This document shows, piece by piece, positions 10,301-22,291 of a DNA stretch of 64,000 nucleotides. The translations under genes were made by a program, and so were the position numbers. Below the pieces are notes generated by a model. That model made no database searches and had not been told where the DNA came from. It saw only the letters and a list, made by a program, of their open reading frames with translations. The stretch comes from Fratercula arctica (taxonomy: Eukaryota > Chordata > Aves > Charadriiformes > Alcidae), in contig CANTUZ010000001.1 in assembly GCA_947846985.1 (NCBI GenBank), positions 70,821,521-70,885,520 of the forward strand. Direction: 5' to 3'. How positions within the stretch are numbered: position 1 is the stretch's first letter; every line of letters begins with the position of its first letter.

Positions 10301-13144
10301 AGGGCTCAGGTGCTCCCCCCCTGCCTGGAGGAGAACCGGCCTGTGCGCTTTTGATTCACAGCCACGAAAGATGAAGCAAAAAAGCAGCGTTTCCGACAGA
10401 AAATATCCGAGTACATGACCAGAGCTGAAGATATTAAAAAGCACATTGAAAAAGAGAAACAAGGTATGGATCTGGTTGTACCCGTTTGCATTTAAATACC
10501 TGTCGTCATGTGAACATTTTACAGGCAAGGTGGTTAAGACAGGAATCATAGAATGGTTTGGGTTGGAAGGGACCTTAAGGTCATCTAGTTCTAACCCCCT
10601 GCCATGGGCAGGGACACCTCCCACTAGACCAGGCTGCTCAAAGCCCCATCCAGCCTGGCCTTGGACACTTCCAGGGATGGGGCATCCACAACTTCTCTGG
10701 GCAACCTGGGCCAGTGTCTCACCACCTTCACAGTAAAGAATTTCTTCATAACATCTAATCTAAATCTCCTCTCTTTCAGTTTAAAAGGGTTACCCCTCAT
10801 CCTATCGCTACACTCCCTCATAAAGAGTCCCTTCCCATCTTTCCTGTAGGCCCCCTTCAGGTATTGGAAGGCCGTTATAAGGTCTCCCTGTAGCCTTCTC
10901 TTCTCCAGGCTGAACAACCCCAACTCTCTCAGCCTGTCCTCATAGGAGAGGCGCTCCAGCCCTCTGGTCATCTTTGTGGCCCTCTGCTGGACCTGTTCCA
11001 ACAGGTCCATGCCCTTCCTGTGCTGAGGACTCCAAAGCTGGACACAGTACTCCAGGTGGGGTCTCACCAGAGCAGAGTAGAGGGGCAGAATCACCTCGCT
11101 CAACCTGCCGGCCATGCTTCTTTTGATGCAGCCCAGGATGCAGCTGGCTTTCTGGGCTGCAAGCGCACATTGCCAGCTCCTGTTGAGCTTCTCATCCATG
11201 AACACCCACAAGTCCTTCTCAGCAGGGCTGCTCTCAGTCGATTCTCCGCCCAGCCTGTATTTGTGCCTGGGATTGCCATGACCCAGGTGCAGGACCTTGC
11301 ACTTGGCCTGGTTGAACTTCACGAAGTTGGCATGGGCCCACCTCTCAAGCCTGTCAAGGTCCCTCTGGATGGCATCCCTTCCCTCCAACGTGTCAACCGC
11401 ACCACACAGCTTGGTGTCATCGGCAAACTGTCATGATCTTCACTAAAAAAGAGACTTCTTTCTTTTTTAGATGGCAAATACCATAAGCAAATCAGGATAG
11501 AGGAAAATGCTACAGGTTTCAGTTACGAAAAGCTTTTCCAAGAGTACCTTACTGAGATTGTTTCTGAAGTTTGGGTGGAGGACCCATACATTAGGCATGT
11601 TCATCAGGTAAGTAGATATTCAGTGTAGCTGATACACGTGTAACTACTAAAAAAATTCTAGGTTACTAAATTAAATAAAACTTTTACAGTTGTATAACTT
11701 CCTACGATTCTGCGAGATGCTAGTTAAGGGGCCGTGCAAAGTGAAAACAATCCACCTCCTCACTTCCTATGATGAAGTAAGTATCTAGATTTTGGTTTCT
11801 GTTTCCCCATACTCAGGTGATACCACATGCAAATATATATATATATATATTTAGTTTTAAATATAGATTTGTTCTTACTTACCAGTACTTGTTAGACTGA
11901 AGCTCTGATGCCTTCAGCAGAAAACACAGATTAAGAGAAAAATAAAAATGTGATAGTTGAACATAAGTAACTTTATAAGTTCAGAGTTTTGTGGTAACTC
12001 TAACAAATTCTTGGTAAGCAGAATCTTAAATGGAAAAGATATTTTTGTGAAAGTTTTGTTGTGGAAAATGTCATCAGAACCAAAGCGTCTATTGAGATAT
12101 GGGTTTCTTTCTCTTCCAACAGCTGTATATAGTTGTCATTCTAGAGGCTTTGATGAGCTAAAACCTCTGAAACTATCACTGCATTTATTTTGTCTCAAAT
12201 AGCAATTCATATGTAGTTTCAAAGGGCTGAGAGGGAGCTCCTCCTCCACAATCCTTAGCAAGTGTATCTGTAGTCTGTCTGCCCTTTATCCTGTCTTTGA
12301 AACAGCAAATCTGCCTTCATCCAAGTTACTTTCTTTTGGTTTAAGTTATTACTAAAAAGGTTTTGATGGTGAGTTTAGGAAGAGGTGACCAGAAGTAGAA
12401 TATATGGTTAAAAAAACCCCCCACCATGTTATTTTTACTTTTAACAGGGTAGTGGGAGGAATCAGCAGATAAGTGGCTTGGAAGAAATACAACAATCATT
12501 GAGGAATTATGGAGTAACACTGAATATTGCATTCTCATCTTCAATACATGATCGAGAAATAAGGTGGGTAATATAAAAAATCAGTGAATGACTTATTTGA
12601 AGTCAAACTACTTAACCCTAACTTTTGAGACAATTTCTAATTACAGCTGTTGTTAACAAAGTGGAAGGCAGTGGCCCTCACTGGATAAAATCAGCCTTCC
12701 ATAGTTTCATGTGTGCTAACTGTGAATATAATAGTAGATGTCTCTTTACACAGAACGGTGTCTTCCATGGTTCATACAGGTATCGCCTACACTAGGAAAT
12801 AATTGTGATTGAAACAAGGAGCTTGTGCGTCATGTGGATATAACTATTTTTTTTTATTCAACATACTCATAGTATTCAAATTTGTGAATTTTTGAAACAG
12901 ATTTAACAATGGATGGATGATTAAGATTGGAAGGGGTCTTGACTATTTTAAGAAACCACAGGTAAGAATGCTTTGACCTCTTTAATTAATTTATACTGTA
13001 GAAGAGCTCGTTCTGTGTTCACCATGTCAATTCTCTTTATTTCTGCAGGGTCGTTTCAGCATTGGATACTGTGACTTTGACTTGCGACCTTGTCATGAAA
13101 CAACAGTGGATGTCTTTCATACTAAACATACAAAGAAAATGTGA
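9910..13144 (+). CDS. MITD1: MIT domain-containing protein 1 (ESCRT-III partner)
   Basis: MITD1 binds ESCRT-III subunits (CHMP1, CHMP2A, IST1) through its N-terminal MIT domain. It is recruited to the midbody, where it helps coordinate abscission in cytokinesis. Seven coding exons: 9910-10063, 10362-10463, 11471-11607, 11690-11776, 12448-12563, 12901-12961 and 13049-13144 (TGA 13142-13144). All have GT/AG borders and matching phases, giving 250 residues (human 249). The MIT helices cover about residues 15-85, with [20 protein letters not shown] and IDLLLQVVK visible. The C-terminal half is the phospholipase D-like membrane-binding domain: [59 protein letters not shown] and [18 protein letters not shown]. 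The ATG was chosen as the first in frame in exon 1, upstream of the MIT domain. Intron 2 is almost filled by a CR1. Confidence 0.95.
10543..11430 (-). mobile_element. CR1 LINE filling MITD1 intron 2
   Basis: An antisense CR1 of about 890 bp. Its minus-strand translation is open for about 250 residues, including [45 protein letters not shown] and [20 protein letters not shown]. The 3' end is at 10543 (TCATAGAATGGTTTGGGTTG on plus), and the element is 5' truncated within the FADDTKL region at about 11430. The long open frame suggests one of the younger copies here. It ends only 40 bp before MITD1 exon 3. Confidence 0.92.
11832..11851. repeat. (AT)n microsatellite
   Basis: A run of about ten AT units in MITD1 intron 4. 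Confidence 0.85.
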
Positions 13145-15485
13145 TCAGATATGACTGTTTTTAATGAGTGTTTTTATAAGCATAAAAATGTAAGACTGGA
13201 AGATGCTGCTTGAGTCCAGCTGTCCACCCTCAGAAGCAATTCTTCTAAGTACTTAATCTAACACAGCTTTTTATTATCTATAGATTTAAGAATATTTGAG
13301 GCTTTTCAGTCTGAGAAAACACAACTGTACAATTCCTCCATTGTACTTCTCCCGTAATCTTAATTAGTACCATCCATGTCTAGATTTGATCTTGATTTCA
13401 TAACAGACCCTCAATACTGTCTCTCAAAGGCCTCTTTACTGTCATTTCTATTTTTACTATTAATTTTGTCCTGAGGAAATTTTTGGTTTTATATCTTTAA
13501 TTGACCACCTCACATAGATTTGAGGCTGGGCTGCCACATGTCCTCTTTTATAAGCAGCCTTATTTATTTCCTTTAATTCCTGGATTCTAATCATGACTAC
13601 TGTTCTGCTGTGTTTTGGTCAATCCTGTAATACCTGATTTCACAGACTTTAATAGTAACCCCAAATCTAACATTCCATTTTCCAAGCTCCTTGTTTATAA
13701 ACATTGTAGTGTTCAGTATACAGACATTTCAGGATCATCTTATGTGTCTCTGTGTGATGGATTTTGGGATGGAAAGGATGCAAACAGCTATATTCTTTTC
13801 CCTGACAGTCCTATCTGTTCTTTTATTCCATGATGTATGGTCACATACCTGATTTCCACCCTTTGCAACCAGGTGTGGAAAGGTTGTATGATCCTCTCCC
13901 AGTTTTTTTCCCTGACTTGCAAGTTTAACGTCCTTCCAGCTAGTCATGCCAGTCTCAACTGCAGTAAGCTATTTCCTTGCTACTAAGATCATCCACTAAA
14001 AAAATAATAATTGATTTTTAAATTCTTCCAGACGCTGGATACCCTGAAACTTTCTTGTTGATAATGATTCTAAGGAATATGCTAATTGGAAAAAAGACAA
14101 AGTTTTTTCTTGTCTTTCTTTCATCCTTTGGAAACCGGAAAGTATCACCTGAGCTGCTGTTTCTTTTTCTTCTTATACAAAAGTTCTTGATCACTGTCAG
14201 CAAGAATGCAGCAAAACCGTATATTCTGATACGAAGAATAGACAGGCCTCTTTTGCAGATCCCATCAAAATCTTTTCAGCCTCAGGACTGATAGGTGCCT
14301 TACACTTTCTGCATCTTGTAATACAATATGCCTGCATATAGTAGCATCATGTTTATTGCTAGAACTTTCTCTCCTATGTTTCTTTTTCCTGATAGCTGGC
14401 GTATTGCATTATGATTTTCTTTAATTTGCTTTATTCTTTTTTCACCTTCTGTCATCTAATGCTGCTATTCTTTTGCCTCTAATGCAACAAATCTATTCCA
14501 CAGCTGTCAAGAAGAAACAGACCTGGTCTTTGCCTTGTTCTCTGGGTCACAATTTGCCAGTGATAAAAAAAGTTTTATCCTTTTGCATAATAATGTCAAC
14601 AGCTTTTCAGTGTTACATCAGCAAGAAGAATAACATATGTGCCACAGAAGCTGTACGCTACCAGTCGATCCCCACAAACATTCTGTGGAAGCTCCCTGGC
14701 TTGCTGCTGTGATACTAGGTTTCTAGTCACTGTTGTCAATTTTATTCAGTTGTGTATAATATATTCCTATTTCTAATGGAAATAAAGGTTATTTTTTATT
14801 ATTTGTAGTTTTAGTCATCTGCTTGAATTCTTCTCTGCACTACATGGGGTAATTCAAGGAAGCTGGGTAATACCTTATAGATTAGCCATGTCTGGGAGAA
14901 GGTTCACTGTAAATACAGTGAGTTTCCCAAATGTGAAGCTTTGTATCTTTTAACCTAGTCCAGCAACTTCAAACACACAGGGGCAAAATGAAAAGCCACC
15001 TTAAATATTTTAGATCAACTTTAAATTTTAGTATTTTATTATCAGGTCATCACCTGGATTGTGCAGCCAGGACTGTCCCTCCTGGCATCATCTGCGGAGA
15101 TGAGCTTAAGCCACCATCCCGTCTGGAGCCAGCTGAGTGTCGTTCAGTCCTACAGTGTGACTGCGAGTCCTAGCTGAGGGTTGGATTCACCCCGACTAGC
15201 TCTCCTTAGCTAAAGGTAGGTCGCTTCTGCCCTGTGATTTCCTCCTGCTGAGTGCTATCTTTTAAAAATGACAGTGTGCAAGTAACATAGTAACACCTCA
15301 TAGGCCATTGCAGGCCTCACTTGTTAAGAAATATTTGCTGGTAATGGTCTTGTCTGCACGATTTAAATAGCAAAGGACTGAAGTATTCACGAAAGGATAT
15401 ATTGCCTAGCGCTTCCTAATCTGACTGTCTAAAGCCTCCTTATTTGAAGAATTTCAGTCGCTGCTTACCACAACCTGCTTATCTG
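13145..15485. other. MITD1 3' UTR candidate and intergenic sequence
   Basis: No coding exon is recognised. The first clear AATAAA after the MITD1 stop is at 14781-14786, which would make a 3' UTR of about 1.65 kb; a shorter UTR using a variant signal cannot be excluded. Short open frames here have no family resemblance. Confidence 0.4.
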
Positions 15486-15489
15486 ACAG

Positions 15490-15662
15490 TTTGGTGAAGA
15501 ATGAGTTGTATAACCTTGCAGTATATAAACTCTAACTGCCTCATTGGACATATAGTTCTTATAAGCAAAGGCAGTCTCTCTGCTGCTCTCTGGTCTCTCC
15601 TACAGCAATGAACTGCTGATGTTGTGACATGATCAAAATTGCATTCCAGTTATTCTGTGACA
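15490..15662 (+). repeat. 5' LTR of a deleted endogenous retrovirus
   Basis: A 173-bp LTR, paired with the copy at 16386-16557. Both begin TTTGGTGAAGAA and share TATATAAACTCT (TATA box at 15522-15529 here), a TCTCTCCTA-type block and AATTGCATTC near the end. In this copy the polyadenylation signal reads CAATGAACT, where the 3' copy has CAATAAACT. The 4 bases before it (ACAG, 15486-15489) match those after the 3' LTR, a candidate target-site duplication. The length is short for an LTR, and the usual TG start is not seen. Confidence 0.75.
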
Positions 15663-16385
15663 GAATTTGGTGCCGTGGCTTGGATTCACGTGTCCTGCTT
15701 CGCCTGGGAGGACCACAGACTGATGCCTGCCGAAACCCCCTTGGTGCCACTCAGATAGGTAGGCGACCTTTTGAAATCCTTACTGGAGCTTCAGCTGAGG
15801 GTTGTCTGTATGGACAAGGATGCTGGAAGTCAGAATGTCCTTACAGACCTAATCATAAGTCTTTTAGGTCCAGCAGCATTCAGTCACCCTAACTTTGTAC
15901 CTAACTCTTCCTTCATGCCACATCCTCTGAAATAGGATTAGGACAGCCTCAAGGACATAGACATTATTGCTCCTTTACTTTCTTTAGGCCAGACTGGACC
16001 TTATTTATCTTGCCCTATTAACAGCAAGATCGTTTCTTGCCTAATTGATACTGGTGTTTCTCAATCCACTTTATGTCCTTCTGATTTTCCTGCAGTTCCC
16101 TTATCTTCAGAAGTAGTAAACGCTGTTGGTATTTCAGGACAACACACATGTCATTCGGGAACAAGCCCTTTGTCTGTAACTATCCATCTCATTTCTGGAT
16201 ACTATGCTTCCCTTTGAAGTCTACCACCCCAGTTAACCTTCTGGAAAAACTCTCATTGGGCTATATATTGTGCCCTGAATGGAATTTACCTTGATGTGCT
16301 CACACCTCAACAGGGTGAATTTATGGCTTTTTTGCTTGATGAACCTCCCACTTTAAATTTAAGTAACTCTACTACTCAAGGGCAG

Positions 16386-16557
16386 TTTGGTGAAGAAATA
16401 GTTGTATAACATAAAGGTATATAAACTCTGTAACTGCCTTCTTTGTGCAAAGTTCGCATCAGGGGAGTTTGTCACTGCTGCGCTGGGTTCTCTCCTATAG
16501 CAATAAACTACTTCTGTTCTGACCTGACCGAAATTGCATTCTGCTTATTCAGCAACA
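16386..16557 (+). repeat. 3' LTR of the deleted endogenous retrovirus
   Basis: Partner of the LTR at 15490-15662, with similar length and order of motifs: TATATAAA at 16418-16425 and AATAAA at 16502-16507. It is followed by ACAG (16558-16561), identical to the 4 bases preceding the 5' LTR. The two LTRs differ at many positions, so the insertion is not recent. Confidence 0.75.
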
Positions 16558-16561
16558 ACAG

Positions 16562-17357
16562 TGAAATGTATCTTGAACCTTTCTTTCTTAATGTTACTTT
16601 ATATTGAGCTACTATTTTTAACATGAAAACTGTCATTTTCAGTTCACTGTTGCCTTTCATTAGCGAATTTTCTCCTAGGTAGTAACATAAGGAACCTCTT
16701 TCTCCTACATCTGTATTTGCAAGTGTCTTTCCTAATGTAGAAATAGTCCCACTTTTAGCTTAGATACCAGTACCTATGGCAGCAGCGACTCCCAGCTTTG
16801 TGCCAGGCAGTGCAGGTACAAAGGAGGCACATATGGCCTCTGTCCTGGTTAGCCTCTCCTGCCCTCATCACATAAACCCCCACAATGAACTTCCTAATCC
16901 TTCCCCTGCTTTTGTGCATCCATGGACAAAAGCCCTAATCCAGGGTGGAGCTGCATGACTGATTCACTACACAGTGGTGATTTTAGCTTACTACCATGTT
17001 TGTACAGCAGAGGCAGAGGGTCACCAGCACTCTGCAAAAAAGGTCTTTCAACCAGAAACCAGGGGGAGATCCCTCTCCACAGAGCTCCAGGGCTGAGATC
17101 TGGCCTTTGAGCTACTATCTTCAAGGAGCGGGATGCAGCCCAGGGGATGCAGGGCAGCAGCACAGTGGCATCTACCCTATCCCATCTGTAGTACCTTCTC
17201 TGCTACAGAGCCAGTTTGGGGTGCCTCCATCATATTCCCTTGTGTAAGCAGCACTGATGTCTGTCAGCTCGGAGTGATACAGGGCTGCAGCCTATTGCAG
17301 TGGCTTACACCCTTACATGACTAATAAGAGAAATATTCAGCTTGTAGAAATCAATGT
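16562..17357. other. Intergenic, nothing recognised
   Basis: Sequence between the retroviral remnant and the LIPT1 3' end. Overlapping short open frames at 16776-17324 on both strands show no family features. A variant polyadenylation signal (ATTAAA on minus, 17363-17358) may belong to LIPT1. Confidence 0.4.
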
Positions 17358-17421
17358 TTTAATTTTGTTTTCAATAAATTAAAGAGCAGCAGGAGTTTAA
17401 CTTACTTTTTCAAAATGCAAG

Positions 17422-18543
17422 TCACATTAACATTATCATATTCTCACATAGCAGATTCCACCTGCTCTGCAACTCAGCATCTTGTGGACACACTCTTAGT
17501 AATGTTGCCGTTAGCGTAGTGGTTTCATTTGGGCAAAACTTGCTGCCAGTAAGGCTCTTCACCAGTTCACTGCACACTGCTGGTGGCAGCCACTGCTCCG
17601 GCAGATCAATGTTACAGACTTCAATCCTTCCATGTTTTATATCCATATCTACTTTAACATCAAGAACAGAATCTTTATAGACTATGTTAAAACAAGTGCT
17701 AATGCTGAACTTGGGTGTCTTTCCATATACCCATTCCCAGGTTTGTAGTTCTTTAGTTTTATTATTAATTCCAGGAAGCACAGTCTCATCAGCTGGATTT
17801 ATTAAGGTGATGTGATGATCTGTTTGGTGTTGTGTAGCATATTCTTCAGCAATGGCATCCAGGAGCATCTCACAAGTTAAACTAGGATCCTCTTCAAAGA
17901 GATTTTTCACTGAGGCGGGCACGCTAGGAGTAGCATTGCTTTTTATCCCTTTATAAGGACTTTTTAGCACAGAAGATAAAACAAACTTATCTGCATTACA
18001 GAGTAAGGTACAGTGGTGATAAGCAGTTGTCCGTCCCAGCTTTGCAGCAGTACCTGAGATTTTGTAATGTCTATCTAGCAAGATGTCGTACCTGTCAGTG
18101 ACGTGTACATCTAACTGGGGGCGCAAGGCTTTCAGTGCCTTCACAACTAGTTTCAGGTTTTCCATTCGTTCGTATTTTTTTCTGGATGTAAAGAAAGTCA
18201 AATTGATATTGCCTAAGTCATGGTAAACTGTCCCTCCTCCACTTCTCCTCCTGGCTAGTTTTATATTTTTTTGCCGCAATAGCCTGAGGTTGCATTCCTG
18301 CCAGGGATTCTGATGTCTCCCTATTACCACAGCAGGGGAATTTCTCCAGAGGAAAAGGACCTGCCGGTTCTCTAAATTCATGTGGTCGTGGATCCAGTCT
18401 TCCACAGCTAGATTTTGGTAAACATCATCAGAAGCAGACTGGATAATGAGGCTTCCGCTAGTTGTGCTCCTGAAGCCAACTTTTGGAGTCCTGAGGATGC
18501 AGGATAGCTGAAGGCAGTTCTTTAATGATGCCTGGAGTACCAT
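17422..18543 (-). CDS. LIPT1: Lipoyltransferase 1, mitochondrial
   Basis: LIPT1 moves lipoyl groups onto the E2 subunits of the mitochondrial 2-oxoacid dehydrogenases (pyruvate, 2-oxoglutarate, branched-chain). In animals the donor is the lipoylated glycine-cleavage H protein. The coding region is one uninterrupted exon of 373 residues, the same length as human. The BPL/LPL fold signatures are present: [18 protein letters not shown] (41-58), [14 protein letters not shown] (72-85), [11 protein letters not shown] (99-109, nucleotide-binding glycine loop) and KISGTA (161-166, conserved lysine). The first ~25 residues are basic and free of acidic residues, as in a mitochondrial transit peptide. 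A minus-strand acceptor (TTTGGTCTTTTAG) at 18835-18833 implies an upstream non-coding exon, so the 5' UTR in this exon would be 18544-18832. Confidence 0.97.
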   Translation of the reverse strand: MVLQASLKNCLQLSCILRTPKVGFRSTTSGSLIIQSASDDVYQNLAVEDWIHDHMNLENRQVLFLWRNSPAVVIGRHQNPWQECNLRLLRQKNIKLARRRSGGGTVYHDLGNINLTFFTSRKKYERMENLKLVVKALKALRPQLDVHVTDRYDILLDRHYKISGTAAKLGRTTAYHHCTLLCNADKFVLSSVLKSPYKGIKSNATPSVPASVKNLFEEDPSLTCEMLLDAIAEEYATQHQTDHHITLINPADETVLPGINNKTKELQTWEWVYGKTPKFSISTCFNIVYKDSVLDVKVDMDIKHGRIEVCNIDLPEQWLPPAVCSELVKSLTGSKFCPNETTTLTATLLRVCPQDAELQSRWNLLCENMIMLM

Positions 18544-18959
18544 GTTTTTAATAACTGGACAGTAGATGGAAGGAACACTTGATCTGGTAAAGTTGAATGT
18601 GGCAAGTGCGCAACCTGCTGTTGTGACAGGAATGAAAATTGCTAGTGGCAGTCATGATACAGTCACGCTCTTCCCAAAGCAGCAATGCTCCCCAGGTGGT
18701 GTGAGTGACAAGGCACGTTTCTCCTCCTGAAGCTAGCGATGCCGTTCAAGTTCAAACCCTGACGAGTGCTTAACATAAGAGCTGGGGTTGTCAGAGCGAC
18801 TTCTCCTCGCAGTCCTTGATGCCTAAAAGACCAAAGGAAGAAACGGAATTAAACTGTGTATTTTCCCCTGGCTCAGTACAGTCACGCTAATACAATTTTA
18901 CTTCGTGTATTTTGCTAGGCTTAGTTTTAGCGATCCAGGTTTTTTTACGTTGTTCTGAG

Positions 18960-19340
18960 AAGAAAAAGAAGGCGCAAAAGTTCACGAACTTGTGGGCTCG
19001 GTGAGGAGCCGGCCAGGCGCGGGGCTCGCTGCCGCAGCGCCCGCAGCGCCCTAACGAAAGGCCGGCCGAGCCCCGCGGACTCACCGCAGCCGCTGCCGCC
19101 GTTCCGAGGCGCCGTTCCGCTGCGGGCGCAGGCGTTCCTTCCACGGTCACTCACCCCCCGCCCGGGGCAGCAGCCCCGTCCCCGCGCCCCGCAGCCGCCG
19201 GTAACTCAGGGAGGGATGAGGCGGCGCCGGCGCCTTCCGCTTCCCGCGGTCAGAGGTGCCGGGGGCGGCCCCCGGTATGTGAGTTTGTCGGGGAGGGGAG
19301 GAGAAGATAGATCGGACCTCTGATGGCGCGGGGCTGGAAG
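18960..19340. promoter_or_regulatory. CpG-island bidirectional promoter, LIPT1/TSGA10
   Basis: A GC- and CpG-rich block between LIPT1 (minus) and TSGA10 (plus). On the minus strand two GTGAGT donors (19084-19079 and 19154-19149) could end LIPT1 non-coding first exons, matching the acceptor at 18833. On the plus strand, CCCG followed by GTATGTGAG at 19275 could end the first TSGA10 exon. This head-to-head arrangement also occurs in human. The exact starts are inferred, not seen. Confidence 0.6.
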
Positions 19341-22266
19341 CCGTGTTTTCCCAAGTCTGGGTTCGTTACCGGGGGTGCAAAGAGCCGGTCCACACACCGA
19401 GGCGAGATATTTGTTTGTTTCGTTTCTGCGCAGAGGTGGGTGCTAGGTGGTTCATCCACAAAGCTGGCATGCCTTGGCTTATACCTCGTAAGCTGTTATA
19501 TTTTACAAAAACCCACTAACTGGCATACTGTACTTATCTCACGATTTCACAATAAGCTCCTGTTTGCTACTTGTACTCTCGCTTCAAATTAAAGGTATAG
19601 TACACACGTAAATTACTACGCGTGCTCAATTGGGTCTCATTTAGGAGGCGTGTAGTTTAAGATTTGGAGGTGTGGTTTTCACGTTAGAATGAGCTGAGTT
19701 CACCTAAAGGACACGTACTTTTTATGTTCAACACTTTGCAACAACCAGCAAAGCTTGCAGTTTTAACAGAATACCACAGTTTTCCCGAGTTAGGTTCCTT
19801 GTGTCTTTTTTTTGCTATCTACAGGCCAATTCAACACACTTGTTTTCTTTGATTGCCCAAGGTCTTTTCTTCCTTAGCAGCATCTTCTCTGCTTTGCCTT
19901 CACCAAGGAGAGCGGGTGGCAGCATGGTGAGGAGCCACTGCTGACACCGCGGCCAGGGGTCTCAAAAGATAAATAAAGGACGACTCAGAAACGTGGAAAT
20001 CGCCTTCACCTGAAAACACTTCATGTGTTAGATACACGTAACACATAGCAACAGCTCCTCACCGTTGCTTGCTGTGAAACCTCTTTTTCTCATCCCTATT
20101 TAAACAATCGGGTTCTCCCCTGCTTAAAAAAAATAATTTTAAATCATCAAGATGATAGAAATATTTTCAAGACAATCAATTTTAATAGCTCTGTAGTTTA
20201 AAGTCATTTGCCATCAAGATATTTGCATCTGCTGAGTTCTACCTCAATACCAATTAAGTTATGCAGCTAGAAGGTTTGCTATAATTCCTTCTGTCGATGG
20301 CTGATGAAAACAAAAATCTCCTCTTCTTACAGGCTTGATCTGAATAAAATGAGATATTGGTATTTGCATTATCTCAGTACTGTCATTGGCTAAGTTTTTA
20401 GAAACTGGAGCTTCTGTACAGGCAATCTACTACAAACGTAATGGTGCTGTGGTTTCTTCTCAGCTTGTCTATATGGTAAGAAGTGCTTCTCTCTTCTTTT
20501 GAGGTTGAATTCATTCTTCCATTCAGTTAACTGTTTGAGGTTTCTTTGGGGTTTCTTTTGGCTTTAGCAGGAATTGAAATTTCATTTCAGACACCTTCAA
20601 ACACTTATCTACACTACTGAAAGGCTTTTTTTTTATTTTCAAAAAAGACTTTTTAAACTTAATTCTTGAAGAAAGTTTATAAACCTTGAGTAGATTTAAA
20701 AAATACTTAAAAATCATCAGAGATTGGCTAAGTTCTGTTAAAAAGTTGCTTTGGCAATACAAGATGACCTCTAAGCTCCCCAATTATTATTGTTAAACAC
20801 AGCAATATTTTCTTATATTACCAATCAGTTTCGTGGCTTTTTCAGATTAAAACTTGTCTCAAACAATAACGGTGCAGCTGGGGGAGGCTGAGAAGGAGCA
20901 AGAATGATCAGTTGCTGTGTAATGTGCAGCTGAGTAAGTTAAGTCTCTTTAGCCTGGTAAAATAAAATAAAATGAAAACAACAAAAACCCAACCAAACAA
21001 AAAAACCCACCACAACAAACTAACCCTCAAAACAAACCTCCTATGGGAAGAGATTGTAAAATGGTAAGTGATATTAAAGAAAGTAGGTTGGTGTTGGTCT
21101 TCACTGCCTCTCCCAACATGATAACTGAAGCATTGGACCATGTCATAAAAAGGCATGTGCACAACGGATAAAACGTATGATTCTTTATGCAAGACCCAGC
21201 TGTGCAGTTCCTCACCACAGGATGTTCTGGATGGTAGAAGCTCTTGTGAGTTCAAAGGGAGACTGAACAAGTTAACACAAATGCACAGAGGCTTGTCAAA
21301 TACATAGAAACTATCCATGCCATTCATGAAGACACAGAAACTAAATGTTGATAGCATAATTCAGTAACAAGCTGGAAATGGACAAAGACTAGATAATTAA
21401 AGATGTACTGCATGCAGCAGATTGTCTTCAGATTTGCATTGATTTAAGCCATTCTTAAAGTCTACCAGACCTTAGCTATAACTCTTCTTCAGGTGCTGTA
21501 TTAACAGGTCTGTATTTAAATTTACACTATGGGCCAATGCTCAGCACTACTAGTTGAAGTTTTTATCCACAGTAGCATTTATATGGGCAAATATGTGCTA
21601 TATACCTCTCGCTGGTGTACATGTATTTATCAAGGATACATTGGATGCTTTTATTTCTCATTCCTCCTCAATATTGGAGTGTGAAGGCACAAAGGAATTA
21701 CAAAGAAAAAGGATGGGACAGTGGGTTGTGATACTTCACATAGACTATTCCTCTTGAAGAGGAACGGTTAGTGGTAATTTTTCTTCTCTCTAGTTCTAGG
21801 AAGAGGTGGCTTAGGAAGAAACACCAAATAGAAATTTAGGTGAAACAGTGAAATTATTTCAGGGTGCAATTTGGGTTTGGATACGACGTGTTCATATGTT
21901 TGCTTTACCAATAAAGAAAACTGTTTATGATGGGGCCTGAATTGCCTTTACCTCCTGATTGAAGAAACAGTACTAGAATAGCTATATTCCCTGAAAGGTG
22001 AAGGAGAAAAGAAGGTGGATAAAGAGTGAAAGGCTTCAGAGATTAACAGTGTGAGTTTGGGGTTGTTTCCTACTGAAGAACTGGATCATTGAGAGCAAGA
22101 CAGTTCTTTACCGAACTCTTAAAAGAAATATGTGGGTCTAGCAGGGCAAGCAAAAAGTAACAAACCATCACCAGATGTGTGCTGGTGGCCATCAGTAGGA
22201 GAAACAGAATCTAAAAGGAGCCTGATGTGATGTGTCCCAGCGCTTGGCATGTTGTATTGTCACATT

Positions 22267-22291
22267 AAAAAAAAAAAAAAAAAAAAAAAAA
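22267..22291. repeat. Poly-A run
   Basis: Twenty-five consecutive adenines. It could be the tail of an unrecognised retro-insertion in plus orientation, but the preceding 200 bases match nothing I know and carry no AATAAA. Confidence 0.7.

Larger units (their letters stand above)
15490..16557 (+). mobile_element. Endogenous retrovirus, internally deleted (gag-pro remnant)
   Basis: An old proviral copy of about 1.07 kb with both LTRs and only about 720 bp of internal sequence. Next to the 5' LTR, 15668-15685 resembles a tRNA-His primer binding site (TGGTGCCGTG followed by two mismatches). Around 15800-15845 a frame reads GQGCWKSECP, a nucleocapsid zinc knuckle in which the second Cys and the His are lost. 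At 15963-16217 a frame contains LIDTGVSQST, the aspartic protease active-site DTG, and ends in TGA. I see no polymerase core or envelope sequence. The element cannot encode a working virus. The 4-bp candidate target-site duplication is consistent with a gamma- or epsilon-like retrovirus, but the lineage is unresolved. Confidence 0.75.
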
